From: Rhizobium sp. Leaf371
Lineage (GTDB): Bacteria > Pseudomonadota > Alphaproteobacteria > Rhizobiales > Rhizobiaceae
Length of the DNA: 64,000 bases
Direction: 5' to 3'
NCBI RefSeq assembly: GCF_001424045.1
Contig: NZ_LMQB01000001.1
Coordinates: forward strand, 532,083-596,082
Part shown: positions 9,619 through 18,918 of the stretch, one piece after another
Position numbering within the stretch: position 1 is the stretch's first letter
How the letters are laid out: every line of letters starts with the position of its first letter
Translations under genes and position numbers: made by a program
Notes under the pieces: generated by a model
What the model saw: only the letters and a program-made list of their open reading frames with translations
Told to the model about the DNA's origin: nothing
Database searches by the model: none

Positions 9619-10419
9619 TCAGTTGCCGGCCACCTGCTTCGGCTCTGAAACGGCCTTCACCCATTTACGCCAGTTCTTTTCGGAGCCGGCGAAGACGTTG
9701 ATGTCGGTGTTGCCGGAAATGCCGGGGATCTGTCCGGTGCTGGTATACTGCCAGAAGGCCCAGCGACGGTCCTTGTAGATCTCGACCGGATGCTTGGCGA
9801 CGGAGCGCACCCAGAAGTGATGCTCGTTGAACTGTCCGACGAGATTGTCGCGGTGGAAATCGACCGAGGTGTAGATGATCGGGCGCTTGCCGTAATAGGC
9901 TTCCAGCCGATCCATGAAACGCTTCATCTCGGTCTGCACGGTCAGCGGCGAGGGGCGATAACGGCAGGTCTTGGATTCGCCGTTCCACTCCACGTCCAGA
10001 ACCGGCGGCAGATGGACGGCGCTTCTGGGAACGTTGCGGATGAACCAGTCGGCCTGCTCATCGGCCGTCGAGCAGAAATAGTAGAAATGATAGGGCGCAT
10101 AGGCGATCCCGGCGGCGCGGGCCTGTGGCCAGTAGTCCGAGAAGCGGGTATCGACGACGTCCTTGCCCTCGGTCGCCTTGATGAAGGCGAAGGACACGCC
10201 GGACTGCTTGACGGCCGTCCAGTTGATATCGCCCTGCCATTTGGAAACGTCGATGCCGTGGATGCTGTGATGCTGGGGCGTGCGCACGCCGAAATCCTGC
10301 GGATCCTTGTCCTGGAAACGGGGCGATATGGAGGCTGTTTGCACGAGGTCGTAATCGGTCGACGTGCACGCGGACAGCAGCGAGACAAGCGGCAGAAGAG
10401 CAAGGAGCAGCCGGCGCAT
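9619..10419 (-). CDS. Glycoside hydrolase family 25 lysozyme, lipoprotein
   Basis: A 266-residue muramidase of the GH25 (Chalaropsis-type) family that hydrolyses the MurNAc-GlcNAc bond. The signal peptide ends in a lipobox LSAC with Cys at residue 18, so the product is probably anchored to a membrane. The domain begins HGIDVSKWQGDINW, continues with FIKATEGKD, and carries the DxE catalytic pair in PVLDVEWN. It closes with FWQYTSTGQIPGI and DINVFAG, all typical of GH25. I selected the ATG at 10419 because it starts the signal peptide; the longer frame adds 31 non-signal residues. GH25 enzymes are common in phages, but the lipoprotein form and the chromosomal setting suggest a housekeeping or remodelling enzyme. 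Confidence 0.9.
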   Translation of the reverse strand: MRRLLLALLPLVSLLSACTSTDYDLVQTASISPRFQDKDPQDFGVRTPQHHSIHGIDVSKWQGDINWTAVKQSGVSFAFIKATEGKDVVDTRFSDYWPQARAAGIAYAPYHFYYFCSTADEQADWFIRNVPRSAVHLPPVLDVEWNGESKTCRYRPSPLTVQTEMKRFMDRLEAYYGKRPIIYTSVDFHRDNLVGQFNEHHFWVRSVAKHPVEIYKDRRWAFWQYTSTGQIPGISGNTDINVFAGSEKNWRKWVKAVSEPKQVAGN

Positions 10420-10659
10420 GGAGTTCCCGTTCGTTGATGATGGAACGTTGTGCCTCACCCGTGACTGCCCATATGTGCCGACCCCCGGAGACCTGAACCC
10501 CATGTTCATCATATCAACGTAAAAATTGGGTTAGTTTCAAGCCCTGATCGCAGCATAGCGTTCGTGGCTTGTGTCAAACAACCCTCCAAACGCTCCGATC
10601 CGCCGGGATCGTCGGCCTTGCAGTACCCGTATCTGGCGGGAGGCCGCCTCGAATAAAAG

Positions 10660-11310
10660 CTAGGTGCGTCGGCAGATGACCAGCCATGCATAGCCACGGC
10701 CGAGCGCTTTCGTCTCCGTGCTCAGGCCGCGCGCGCGGGCTTTCGCCGTCACAACCGCCATCAGGCGGGCGCGCGGGGTGACATGGAAACGGGTGAGCCA
10801 TGCCGAGAGGATGCGGCGCGCGATCGGCGGCAAGCCTTCCTGCTGGCCGAAATCGGCAATGTGCAGCGAACCGTCTGGCGCCAGAGCGTCAAGCGCCGCA
10901 TCAATCGCCTTTTCCCAGTCCGGGATCATCGACAATGCGTAAGAGATGACGATCCGCTCGAAGCCCTCGACGCCGAAGGCGCGGGCCTCGAAGTCCGTCG
11001 CATCCGCCGCCTTCAGCGTCGCCGCGCGGCCGGCCAGCGCCTTTTCGGCGGAGATCAGCATTTCCGCCGAGATGTCGAGGCCGTAGAGTCGTGCTTGGGG
11101 ATAGCGCTTGGCGATGAGCGCCAGATTACGCCCGGTGCCGCATCCAACCTCCAGCACCCGGGCACCGGCGCCGGCGTCCAGACCGTCGATCAGCGTATCG
11201 CGGCCGAAGAGGTAATATTTTCGTGTAGCGTCGTAGATATGGCGTTGGGTCCGGTACATCCGGTCCATGCGGCCGGCATGCGCGCTGTCGGAAACCAGGG
11301 ATTCGGTCAT
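10660..11310 (-). CDS. btaB: BtaB, N-methyltransferase of betaine lipid (DGTS) synthesis
   Basis: A 216-residue class I methyltransferase with motif I VLEVGCGTGRN and the BtaB-characteristic N-terminus MDRMYRTQRHIYDATRKYY. BtaB methylates diacylglyceryl-homoserine three times to give diacylglyceryl-N,N,N-trimethylhomoserine. Its gene starts five bases after the btaA stop, so the pair is an operon in the order btaA-btaB on the minus strand. Known BtaAB pairs in rhizobia are induced by phosphate limitation, replacing phospholipids with a phosphorus-free lipid. Ubiquinone/menaquinone methyltransferase is a common generic annotation, but the context decides for BtaB. Confidence 0.92.
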   Translation of the reverse strand: MTESLVSDSAHAGRMDRMYRTQRHIYDATRKYYLFGRDTLIDGLDAGAGARVLEVGCGTGRNLALIAKRYPQARLYGLDISAEMLISAEKALAGRAATLKAADATDFEARAFGVEGFERIVISYALSMIPDWEKAIDAALDALAPDGSLHIADFGQQEGLPPIARRILSAWLTRFHVTPRARLMAVVTAKARARGLSTETKALGRGYAWLVICRRT

Positions 11311-11315
11311 GCGGC

Positions 11316-12596
11316 TCAGGCCTGGCGACGGTAGATGTGGAAGCCGCCGTAGATCGCGGAGCGATCCTTGACGTTCAACGCTTCGGATTTCGCCTGATCG
11401 TAATGCCAGTGCGCCAGGAGGTCGTCCGAGACGCGGCCTTCGAGAATGCTGCGTTCGGCCGCGGTGCGGAAGATGACCACGGCGCCCGGTGCGGCCGTGC
11501 GGGTGATCTCGCTCCAGAGATCGTCCAGTTGCTGGTCTGTCATCCAGTCCTGGGCATCGAGAAGCACGTAGCGATCGACGGTGCCCGGCAGTTTGCGCGC
11601 CAGAAGGTCGGTGAAGCTTTCATGGTGGACGTGGACGCGCTCCGCATTGTCGCGAATCGCCTCGTAGGCCTCGGGCTGCAGGTGCAGGGGCAGCATGCCC
11701 TCATGCGGCAGCGGGTACCGGCGGCCGAAAGCCTGCCAGGCGAAGTAGTTGTGGCGGAGCGGAAAATGGCAGACGAGCTTTTCGAGCCGGTGGCGCAGGA
11801 CGGGCGCCAGCGTCTTTTCGCTGCTGAGGCTCGCGAGCTCGTCGAACTGCTGCGGGGGAATGCCGAGGCCGAAGAGCGAGCTCTTGCGGCCGGTCAGCCA
11901 GCGGATCACCGGACGTTCGAACAAGGGTGCCAGACGCTCGTCGAAGAACTGGCGCTGCTCCCGCATCGAGCGGGTGGCGGTCAGCTCCGACGGATCGACG
12001 CCATGAGCGCGGGCCAGCATATGGGCGAGCCAGATGAAGCGGCCGAGCAGGCCGGTCCGGTAGAGATTGGCGCCGAACACGGCGATCCGCCGGCGACCGT
12101 TCAGCTTGCGGCCTTCCCAATAGCTGCGCGTGAACGCATCGAGATGCTCGGCGATGAACCTGTCATAGGCGGCCACGTTGGAGCTGAGGTCTTCTCGGGC
12201 GAGAAAGCGCACGAGATCGCCCTGCGCCGGGAGATGGCGGAAGGCGGCGAGCTTTAGGCGGTTCAGCGCCACGTGGTGTCGGTTGAGATCAACCACATCG
12301 ATGCGCTCCGGCATGGCGGAGAGATAGGCGAGCATGTTGCAGCCGCCGGAGCCGATGGTGACGATATGATGTTCCGGGCGGATCTGCATCGCCTCCATGT
12401 CGACCGCCGGGTCCTCCCAGATCTGCGGGTAGACGAGGCCGGAGAAGAGCAGGCCGAACAGGCGCTCGGACAGGCCGGAGGCCGACAGCGGCCGGTGCTG
12501 GATCAGCGCCTTGCGAAGCTTCTGGTTTCGACGCCGGCTGGGAGTATCCGCAACGCGCGGGGAGGACACGAGATCGGTGGGCGCAAGATCGGTCAT
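11316..12596 (-). CDS. btaA: BtaA, SAM:diacylglycerol 3-amino-3-carboxypropyltransferase
   Basis: A 426-residue DUF3419-family enzyme that transfers the aminocarboxypropyl group of SAM to diacylglycerol, the first step of betaine lipid synthesis. It shows the family segments LVYPQIWEDPAVDMEAM near residue 55, IGSGGCNMLAYL (SAM site) near 80, VDLNRHHVALNRLK near 100, and a second SAM-fold element VLLDAQDWMTDQQL in the C-terminal part. Length matches known bacterial BtaA (about 410-420). The ATG at 12596 lacks a strong Shine-Dalgarno. I looked for a Pho box upstream and found only a poor match, so phosphate control is expected from the family but not shown. Confidence 0.92.
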   Translation of the reverse strand: MTDLAPTDLVSSPRVADTPSRRRNQKLRKALIQHRPLSASGLSERLFGLLFSGLVYPQIWEDPAVDMEAMQIRPEHHIVTIGSGGCNMLAYLSAMPERIDVVDLNRHHVALNRLKLAAFRHLPAQGDLVRFLAREDLSSNVAAYDRFIAEHLDAFTRSYWEGRKLNGRRRIAVFGANLYRTGLLGRFIWLAHMLARAHGVDPSELTATRSMREQRQFFDERLAPLFERPVIRWLTGRKSSLFGLGIPPQQFDELASLSSEKTLAPVLRHRLEKLVCHFPLRHNYFAWQAFGRRYPLPHEGMLPLHLQPEAYEAIRDNAERVHVHHESFTDLLARKLPGTVDRYVLLDAQDWMTDQQLDDLWSEITRTAAPGAVVIFRTAAERSILEGRVSDDLLAHWHYDQAKSEALNVKDRSAIYGGFHIYRRQA

Positions 12597-12841
12597 GGTT
12601 AACAGCCGTTCGTTGAAGATGCGATGCTTCTAGGATGCTTGCGCAACACTTTCGTGACGTGCGCTCGGAGGGGGCTGTGGGCGGCTGTGGTGGGGCCCGT
12701 CGGCCTCGGCTTTCGGATGCTCTTCGTTTACCAATACGGCAGACTCCGCTTGGCACGACGCTTGGCATGCCCCACAAGTATAACATGTAGACGTCTGTCG
12801 GATTTTACCCGCCGGGACGGCATCGTGCCTGACCGAGCGAA

Positions 12842-14269
12842 ATGATTATGTTCGGAAAGACCATGATGCTGGAGTGGCTGCAGAAGAGACGATCCGGGCG
12901 TAAGATCCTCGTGCATCCGCAGGGTGCCCACTCAGCTGCGGCGCACGCCAGCGGCCGTGACGCGCTGCCGATCGCGCCCATTCTGCACATCGACCATCTC
13001 ACCGGCATCTCCAATCGATTCGCGCTCGAGCACGATTTGACATCGCTTTTGAACGATTCCCGGACGGAGGGGCGGGGGGCGTTACTCCTCATCGATCTCG
13101 ATCGGTTCCGCTTCATCAACGACACGATGGACCACGCCGCCGGCGACGAGGTGCTGATCCAGATCGCCACGCGTCTGTCCCAGGTTCTCAGCGGGGTCGG
13201 CACGATCTACCGGCTGGGCGCGGACGAATTCGCGGTTCACGTTGCGGGCGCGCCGTCGCACGGCAAGATCGAGGATGTCTGCGCGACGATCAAGACGGTG
13301 ATGAGCACGCCCTTCGCGCTTGCAGCCGGCGAAGTCTGGATCGGGGGGAGCATCGGTGTTGCCTTGCCGACACCCGAGGACACGTCCATGTCGGCCCTGC
13401 TGCGCCGGGCAGACCTGGCGGTGATGCAGGCAAAACAGATCGCCGGAAACAGCCATGCCTATTACGAGGTCGGCATGCTGGCCGAGGCGTCGGCGCGTAC
13501 CGAGCTGGAATACGATCTCTCACGTGCGCTCGACCGAAACGAGTTCTTTCTCGAATACCAGCCGATCGTGTGCTCGGAGACACGCAAGATCAGCGCTTTC
13601 GAAGCCCTGATCCGCTGGCAGCATCCCCAGAAGGGCGTGATCGCGCCCGATCAGTTCATTTCGATCGCCGAGGCCACGGGCCTCATCCTGCCGATCGGCA
13701 ACTGGGTTATCCGGACGGCCTGCGCGGAGGCGCGGCACTGGCCGGCGCCGATCGGCGTTGCCGTGAATGTCGCGGGCGACCAGTTCCGCGATCCGACCTT
13801 CCTGCCGTTCGTCCGGGATTGCCTGCGTCAGTCGGGAATAGCGCCCGGCCGCCTGACCATCGAAGTCACCGAATCGATCTTCTCCGTCGATCCCGCCGTG
13901 ATCTGCGACAGCCTGACGGAACTGCGTGCCGAAGGTGTTCGGATCGCGCTCGACGATTTCGGCATCGGCTTTTCCTCGATCAACAATCTGCGCCGCTTTC
14001 CTCTCGATCAGTTGAAGATCGACCGCTCCTTCACCAAAGCTATGCTCGGCAGCAAGCGGGATGCGGAACTGGTGGATATCATTCTGCGGCTCGGCAACAC
14101 CTTCGATGTGTCGACGACGATCGAAGGCGTGGAAACGGAGCGCCAGCTGGAATATGCGCGCTCGCGCGGTGCCAAAGCCATCCAGGGGTTCCTGATTTCG
14201 CGGCCGGTGTCGGCAGGCGACGTCTCGGCCATTCTGGATGGCAACCGCGCCCATTCCCTCAAAGTCTGA
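12842..14269 (+). CDS. GGDEF-EAL domain protein, probable c-di-GMP phosphodiesterase
   Basis: A 475-residue cytoplasmic signalling protein with no membrane helix or recognisable sensor domain before the GGDEF domain. The GGDEF domain (about 55-215) has DHLTGISNRFA and LIDLDRFRFINDT, but the active-site loop reads LGADEF instead of GGDEF, so diguanylate cyclase activity is doubtful. The EAL domain (about 225-470) is complete: EALIRW, VNVAGDQF, IEVTES, LDDFGIGFSS, LKIDRSF and TIEGVET carry the usual metal and catalytic residues. The likely net activity is c-di-GMP hydrolysis, affecting motility and biofilm. ATGs at 12842 and 12848 are both possible starts. The gene stands alone, divergent from btaA. 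Confidence 0.9.
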   Translation: MIMFGKTMMLEWLQKRRSGRKILVHPQGAHSAAAHASGRDALPIAPILHIDHLTGISNRFALEHDLTSLLNDSRTEGRGALLLIDLDRFRFINDTMDHAAGDEVLIQIATRLSQVLSGVGTIYRLGADEFAVHVAGAPSHGKIEDVCATIKTVMSTPFALAAGEVWIGGSIGVALPTPEDTSMSALLRRADLAVMQAKQIAGNSHAYYEVGMLAEASARTELEYDLSRALDRNEFFLEYQPIVCSETRKISAFEALIRWQHPQKGVIAPDQFISIAEATGLILPIGNWVIRTACAEARHWPAPIGVAVNVAGDQFRDPTFLPFVRDCLRQSGIAPGRLTIEVTESIFSVDPAVICDSLTELRAEGVRIALDDFGIGFSSINNLRRFPLDQLKIDRSFTKAMLGSKRDAELVDIILRLGNTFDVSTTIEGVETERQLEYARSRGAKAIQGFLISRPVSAGDVSAILDGNRAHSLKV

Positions 14270-14514
14270 GCGCTCACTTTTCAGCTCGCGGGCCTCGTGC
14301 AGGTCGTCTTGCGGGTTGCGTTTGCGGGGGTGAAACGGCCATAGTGGCAGCCGGCGCCGGCCTGTGCGCGGCGTCCAGCCGCCGCGTGGCCAGTCGCCCG
14401 GCGCGGTGCAGGCTCTGCCTTGGAGAGACGCAACGCCCGGCAGCTTCACCCGCTGCACGGTCTTTTGCCGCCGTTTCGGATGGTTGGGGGCCTGCAGTCC
14501 TGCGGAACCGGATC

Positions 14515-15879
14515 ATGCGCAGACGCACCTTTTTCATGACGATGGCCGGTGGGCTCTTCACGCTCGTGGCCGGTGTCGGCACCTGGTTGACGGTTGCGCC
14601 TCCCGATCTCCTGAAACTTGGCGACAGCTACGCGGCGAAGATCGTCTGTTCCAGCCTGTTCGTTGCCGGGCGCAACGCATCGGAGGTTCTGGCCGACGAC
14701 GTGCAGGCGCCGGGCCATCCCTTGCTGCGCTTCATCCGCGTCTCCGTCGACGAGCAGCGCAAGACGGTGACGGCACGGATGTTTGGTTTTGCCGCGCCGG
14801 GCCATGCGATCTTCCGCGATGGGCTGGGCTGCTCCAACGTGACCGATGGGGCGTTTGCTGCCTTTCCGGGCAACCGGTCGCTGCGCCGACGCAGCCTGGA
14901 GCCGGACACGGCGCAGCCCTGGCCGGAAGGTGGCGCGCTGGTTGCGGATGCCGGCATGCAGGCGCTGATCGAGGACGACAGCCGGGCAGGGCCGGGCATG
15001 CGGGGTCTGGTCGTCGTCCGCAACGGGCGGATCATCGCGGAGCGCTATGCTCCCGGCTTCTATGCTTCGACGCCCCTGCTCGGCTGGTCGATGACGAAAA
15101 CCGTCACGGCAGCGCTGATTGGCCTGCGCGTTCGGGATGGGCAGATGACCCTCGACGCATCCGACCTCCTGCCGCAATGGCGCAATGACGAGCGAAGCCG
15201 GATCACGCTGTCCGATCTGCTCGGAATGCAGAGCGGCCTCGGTTTCAACGAGAGCTACGGCAGCGTGACGGACGCGACGCGCATGCTCTTCCTCGAAAAC
15301 GACATGGCGGCCTATGCCGCGTCGAAGACGCTGGATGCGGCGCCCGGCACGCAATTCTCCTATTCGAGCGGCACCACGGTCGTTCTCTCGCGCCTCTGGA
15401 TGAATTCCTTCGCCAGCCCGCGCGAGGCCCTGACGTTTCCGCGCGCCTCCCTGTTCCGGCCGCTCGGCATGAGCAGCGCCATCCTGGAGCCGGATGCGCA
15501 CGGCACCTTCGTCGGCTCCTCCTATATGTATGCGACGGCGCGGGACTGGGCGCGCTTCGCGCTCTTCCTGCTGCAGGATGGCGCTTGGAACAACGAGCAG
15601 ATCCTGCCGGCGGACTATGTCCGCCAGATGCGCACGGCAACCTCCGCCTCGAACGGCCGGTTCGGCTCCGGACAGGTATGGATGAAGACGGGGCCGGAGG
15701 CTCAGGGGTTCCCGAGCGACGCCTACTGGATGCGGGGTCATGACGGGCAGTCGATCCTGCTCGTACCCTCCATGCAGCTTGCCGTCGTGCGTCTCGGGCT
15801 GACGCCGCGCGAGCTGGGCTATGACGACAGCGTGCTCCATCGCGACATTGTCGCCGCCCTGTCAAAGACGCAGCCCTGA
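14515..15879 (+). CDS. Serine hydrolase, class C beta-lactamase/esterase-like, exported
   Basis: A 454-residue protein of the beta-lactamase-related (class C, 6-aminohexanoate-dimer hydrolase-like) family. An N-terminal RRRTFFMTMAGGLFTLVAGVG resembles a twin-arginine or membrane-anchor signal. The catalytic SxxK is S192-MT-K195. A YSS motif at about 283 takes the place of the usual YxN, and HDG at 409-411 takes that of the KTG box. The substrate is unknown; such enzymes act on esters, amides or D-amino-acid peptides. I chose the ATG at 14515; the same frame is open far upstream through the end of the EAL gene, but that part is its shadow. No obvious co-transcribed partner exists. Confidence 0.85.
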   Translation: MRRRTFFMTMAGGLFTLVAGVGTWLTVAPPDLLKLGDSYAAKIVCSSLFVAGRNASEVLADDVQAPGHPLLRFIRVSVDEQRKTVTARMFGFAAPGHAIFRDGLGCSNVTDGAFAAFPGNRSLRRRSLEPDTAQPWPEGGALVADAGMQALIEDDSRAGPGMRGLVVVRNGRIIAERYAPGFYASTPLLGWSMTKTVTAALIGLRVRDGQMTLDASDLLPQWRNDERSRITLSDLLGMQSGLGFNESYGSVTDATRMLFLENDMAAYAASKTLDAAPGTQFSYSSGTTVVLSRLWMNSFASPREALTFPRASLFRPLGMSSAILEPDAHGTFVGSSYMYATARDWARFALFLLQDGAWNNEQILPADYVRQMRTATSASNGRFGSGQVWMKTGPEAQGFPSDAYWMRGHDGQSILLVPSMQLAVVRLGLTPRELGYDDSVLHRDIVAALSKTQP

Positions 15880-16035
15880 AGGCGCTCTGCTGGTCGTGGA
15901 AACGACGCCTGCAAGGAGGGGTTAGGGGCGGCCTCGAAGCAAGGCCGGGCCGTCAAGGTACCTCTCGAGACAGGAGGCGTCATGCGTCATCTCGGACGCA
16001 GCTGACCTCTCAGGATCGCAGACAGCGTTTCTGGC

Positions 16036-17064
16036 TCAGCGCATTCCCAGCGTGTCGAGCAGGCCCTTGCGCTTGGCATGGTAGTAATAGCCACTGGCAT
16101 AGAGCTTGACGGCATTGTCGTTCTGGTTGTCGGCAACGACCCAGGCGCCGCGGAGATATTGCGTCGCATATTTCAGGTTGGTTTCCGCATCGAACAGGCC
16201 TTCCGGCGTTCCCTCGTAGCCGAGACCCTTGGCCGTGTTGTAGCGGATCTGCATCAGGCCGTAGTTGCCGTTGTGATAGGCGCGGGGATTGTAGGTGCTT
16301 TCGCGGCGGACGACGCGATGGACCAGGTCTTCCGGAACGCCGTTGAGCTTGGCATAGTGGGTGATCAGCTTGTCGAGCTCGGGACGCGAGCTTGTGGGCT
16401 TTTCACGGCCGAGCAGGGCGCTGGCAGCCGATTCCATCTTGGAATAGGCGACAGAGATCAGCTGCGGCTTGGCGGCGGGAACGATCATGCGCTTGGCAAC
16501 GAGCGTTTCGAGGCCGACCGGTTCGCCGGTATCGAAATCCGACTCCATGCCCCCGGCACTGGCGATCATCGGCTGAACCGCAACCTTCCGCACGGTGATC
16601 ATCGCATTCGCGGTTTCCGGAAGTGCGTCGGTTGCCGTGTTCGCGAGGAGAGGATTAGCGGTTGTCGTATTGCCCGGTGCGAGAGACGCGACCTCGGTAT
16701 TGGCGAGCGCCTTGACGGCCGAGGGCGCGCCCGGCGCAGTCTTTGCAGCCTCGGCCGAAGCGGTGGCCATCGGTGCGGAAACGCCAGCTGCGGCGGACGT
16801 CTGTTGGGCGGGCGTGGTCGCCGAAGCGTTGGCTGTCTGTGCGGCGAGGGCTTCGACCGCCGTGGCGGCTGCGCCATCCGGTGTCGGGAGCGCGTATGCC
16901 GTCAACTCGGTTCCGGGCTTGGCGATCGGCGTCACCGTCTGCGCTGCCATCAACTGCTCCATCGGCGTGCGCTCGACACTCGAACAGCCGACCATCAAGG
17001 TCGCCGAGATCAGTGCGCATGCCGTAAGAGACTGTTTATGAAGGGAAAGACGTGAAACTGCCAT
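16036..17064 (-). CDS. SLT-domain lytic transglycosylase lipoprotein
   Basis: A 342-residue protein with a signal peptide ending LMVGC (lipid-modified Cys at 27, with Met instead of Leu at -3) and a long Ala/Thr/Pro-rich spacer (about 45-230) of low complexity. Its C-terminal SLT domain (about 230-340) has the catalytic Glu in VRRESTYNP, then HNGNYGLMQI and ETNLKYATQYL, diagnostic of goose-type lytic transglycosylases. The disordered spacer would let a lipid-anchored enzyme reach across the periplasm. It ends with YYYHAKRKGLLDTLG, seen in rhizobial members. It is transcribed alone, converging with the serine hydrolase gene. Confidence 0.9.
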   Translation of the reverse strand: MAVSRLSLHKQSLTACALISATLMVGCSSVERTPMEQLMAAQTVTPIAKPGTELTAYALPTPDGAAATAVEALAAQTANASATTPAQQTSAAAGVSAPMATASAEAAKTAPGAPSAVKALANTEVASLAPGNTTTANPLLANTATDALPETANAMITVRKVAVQPMIASAGGMESDFDTGEPVGLETLVAKRMIVPAAKPQLISVAYSKMESAASALLGREKPTSSRPELDKLITHYAKLNGVPEDLVHRVVRRESTYNPRAYHNGNYGLMQIRYNTAKGLGYEGTPEGLFDAETNLKYATQYLRGAWVVADNQNDNAVKLYASGYYYHAKRKGLLDTLGMR

Positions 17065-17356
17065 GCTGTCGCTTTCGTGCTTTTTGGCCCCGTAGCCTTA
17101 CCAGTGCTGCAGCCAAAAGCCGCCATGTCGTCGCCGTCATTAACCTATATGAAGGCCGCTCGCAAGCGACGGCCGTCATTCGGCTCGGTCGCGGCCTGTC
17201 TCCGCCGGCGGAAAGCCCCAAAAGCAAGGGTGCCGGAGCCTGTTTTCGAAGGCCCCGGCACGCGTCTTTCATCCGTCGTTAACACTCCCGACAGATGGCG
17301 CCCGATGGTGGAACGGGCCGCCGTGTTCGGGTGCGTCATGTCTGGATCGTCTTGCC

Positions 17357-18571
17357 TCAGTGCGCAGCTTTCCAGCTTTGGCCGATCGCATCCATGACCT
17401 CGCCGAACCAGGGCGTCGCCGTGTCGAAATGCTTGCCGCCGCGGATGCGCGGGAACTCGATCGTGCGCAGCTTGCCGCCCTGGTCCTCGTCGTGGCCGGT
17501 GACGCCCGAAACCTTGTCGAGGGCGCTCTGGACCGCGAGATCGACCATGCCCTGAATGAGGCGCAGGTCATCGATATTGGCCGGCGCCGAACGGGCATAG
17601 TAGCCAGACTTCTGCACCATCGCGCGCTGGGCGCCGAGAAGGTCGGCAAACTGCTTGGAAAACCAGTTGCCGACATTGATGGTGTCGAGCTTGACGTGGC
17701 CGAATGCATCCCGCTTCACGGTTTCGCCGGCGGCTTCGCGTTCGGCGACGATCGCGTCCATGCAGGCGCCTTCGCTGACGAACAGGGTGACATAGCCGGT
17801 CCTGGCCATGACGGCGCGCAGGCGCTCGGCTTCGGCCTGCAGGTCGAAGGCCGTCTCGGGCAGATAGAGGCCGTCGATCGTCTTCAGTTCCCTGTTCATC
17901 ATGAAGCCGTCGACGAATTCGGTCTTCTCGACCGTCTGCATGTAGCTGCGCGCCGTTGCGGCGGTCAGCCAGCCGCAGTGGCGACCCATGACCTCGTGGA
18001 CGATCAGGGTCTTCGGTGCCGCGCTCTGCTCGTTGCTGACATTGTCGAAGAACTTCGCGCCGTATTCGGCCGCGGTCCACGCGCCGAGCGACTGGCGGAT
18101 CGGCACGACGTCGTTATCGACGGTCTTGGGCAGGCCGACGACGGTGAGGTCGTAGCCATTGGCGCCGAGATAGGCGGCCAGATCGGCGGCGGTCGTGTTG
18201 GTGTCGTCGCCGCCGATCGTGTGGAGGATCGTGACGCCGTCGGAGGCAAGACGCTCGGCTGCGACGCGGAGCGGGTTCTCACCTTCCTTGACGAGGCCGC
18301 GCTTGACGCAGTCGGCCGCATTGGTGAGCTTGACGCGGCTGTTGCCGATGGGAGAGCCGCCATAGCGGTGCAGAAGGCCTGCCTTTTCGCGCATCTGCGG
18401 CGTGATCGCGATCCGGTCGGCCAGCAGCAAGCCGTGATAGCCGGAGCGATAGGCCATCAGTTCGATATCCGGCGCGATATCCGTATAGCGCTCGATCAAT
18501 CCGCCGACGGCCGACGAGAGGCACGGAGCCAGGCCCCCCGCGGTGAGCATTGCGACTTTCTGCTTGGCCAT
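17357..18571 (-). CDS. pfp: PPi-dependent phosphofructokinase
   Basis: A 404-residue phosphofructokinase-family enzyme interconverting fructose 6-phosphate and fructose 1,6-bisphosphate. The phosphoryl-donor loop reads TIGGDDTN at about 118-125. Asp directly after GGD, where ATP-dependent enzymes have Gly, marks PPi specificity, as does the longer PKTVDND motif at 148-154. The substrate region includes EVMGRHCGWLTA. The start at 18571 is set by GAGGAGG immediately upstream. The enzyme is reversible and could serve gluconeogenesis or the pentose phosphate pathway in rhizobia, which mostly use the Entner-Doudoroff route. It is monocistronic, divergent from the djlA-like gene. Confidence 0.9.
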   Translation of the reverse strand: MAKQKVAMLTAGGLAPCLSSAVGGLIERYTDIAPDIELMAYRSGYHGLLLADRIAITPQMREKAGLLHRYGGSPIGNSRVKLTNAADCVKRGLVKEGENPLRVAAERLASDGVTILHTIGGDDTNTTAADLAAYLGANGYDLTVVGLPKTVDNDVVPIRQSLGAWTAAEYGAKFFDNVSNEQSAAPKTLIVHEVMGRHCGWLTAATARSYMQTVEKTEFVDGFMMNRELKTIDGLYLPETAFDLQAEAERLRAVMARTGYVTLFVSEGACMDAIVAEREAAGETVKRDAFGHVKLDTINVGNWFSKQFADLLGAQRAMVQKSGYYARSAPANIDDLRLIQGMVDLAVQSALDKVSGVTGHDEDQGGKLRTIEFPRIRGGKHFDTATPWFGEVMDAIGQSWKAAH

Positions 18572-18918
18572 GATTCCTCCTCGGGACGATGCCATTCAAC
18601 GGGTAGCGCACCTCTCCTAGCCCAGAACCATCACAAGTAAAATGACATGAACCGCACGGCTGCCGAGCGTCCAACGCAGAATGCAGCCTTAAATTAATGA
18701 GGGCCATCACAAAACTGTCATTCCGGGCCGTCTTCGTCTTGCATTCGCTGCCGACATCTGATCAGACTTCTCCCTCCTGCGCGGGCCCGGACCAAGGATG
18801 TCTGTGGTTCCCATGCAACAAAGAGCACCTGCATTGCTTTTGTCCTGACATCACAGCCGGACGAAACGAGCCGGAGCAAGGGGCCTCGACAGGCCCGCCA
18901 AACGGGAAAGACTCTTTC
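18572..18918. other. Divergent intergenic region between pfp and the djlA-like gene
   Basis: About 350 bases that must hold two divergent promoters. A somewhat AT-rich stretch with CTTAAATTAATG and CACAAAACTGTCATT occurs near 18690-18722. The CTGTCAT half-site resembles half a Pho box, but there is no second half. I see no gene, although the djlA frame is open leftward to 18697. Confidence 0.4.

Noticed and set aside
12641-12660. Possible Pho box upstream of btaA
   Set aside because: Only about half the positions match the PhoB consensus on the minus strand, too weak to call.
13570-14514. N-terminal extension of the serine hydrolase frame through the EAL gene
   Set aside because: This part overlaps the EAL domain in another frame; the export signal starts at 14515.
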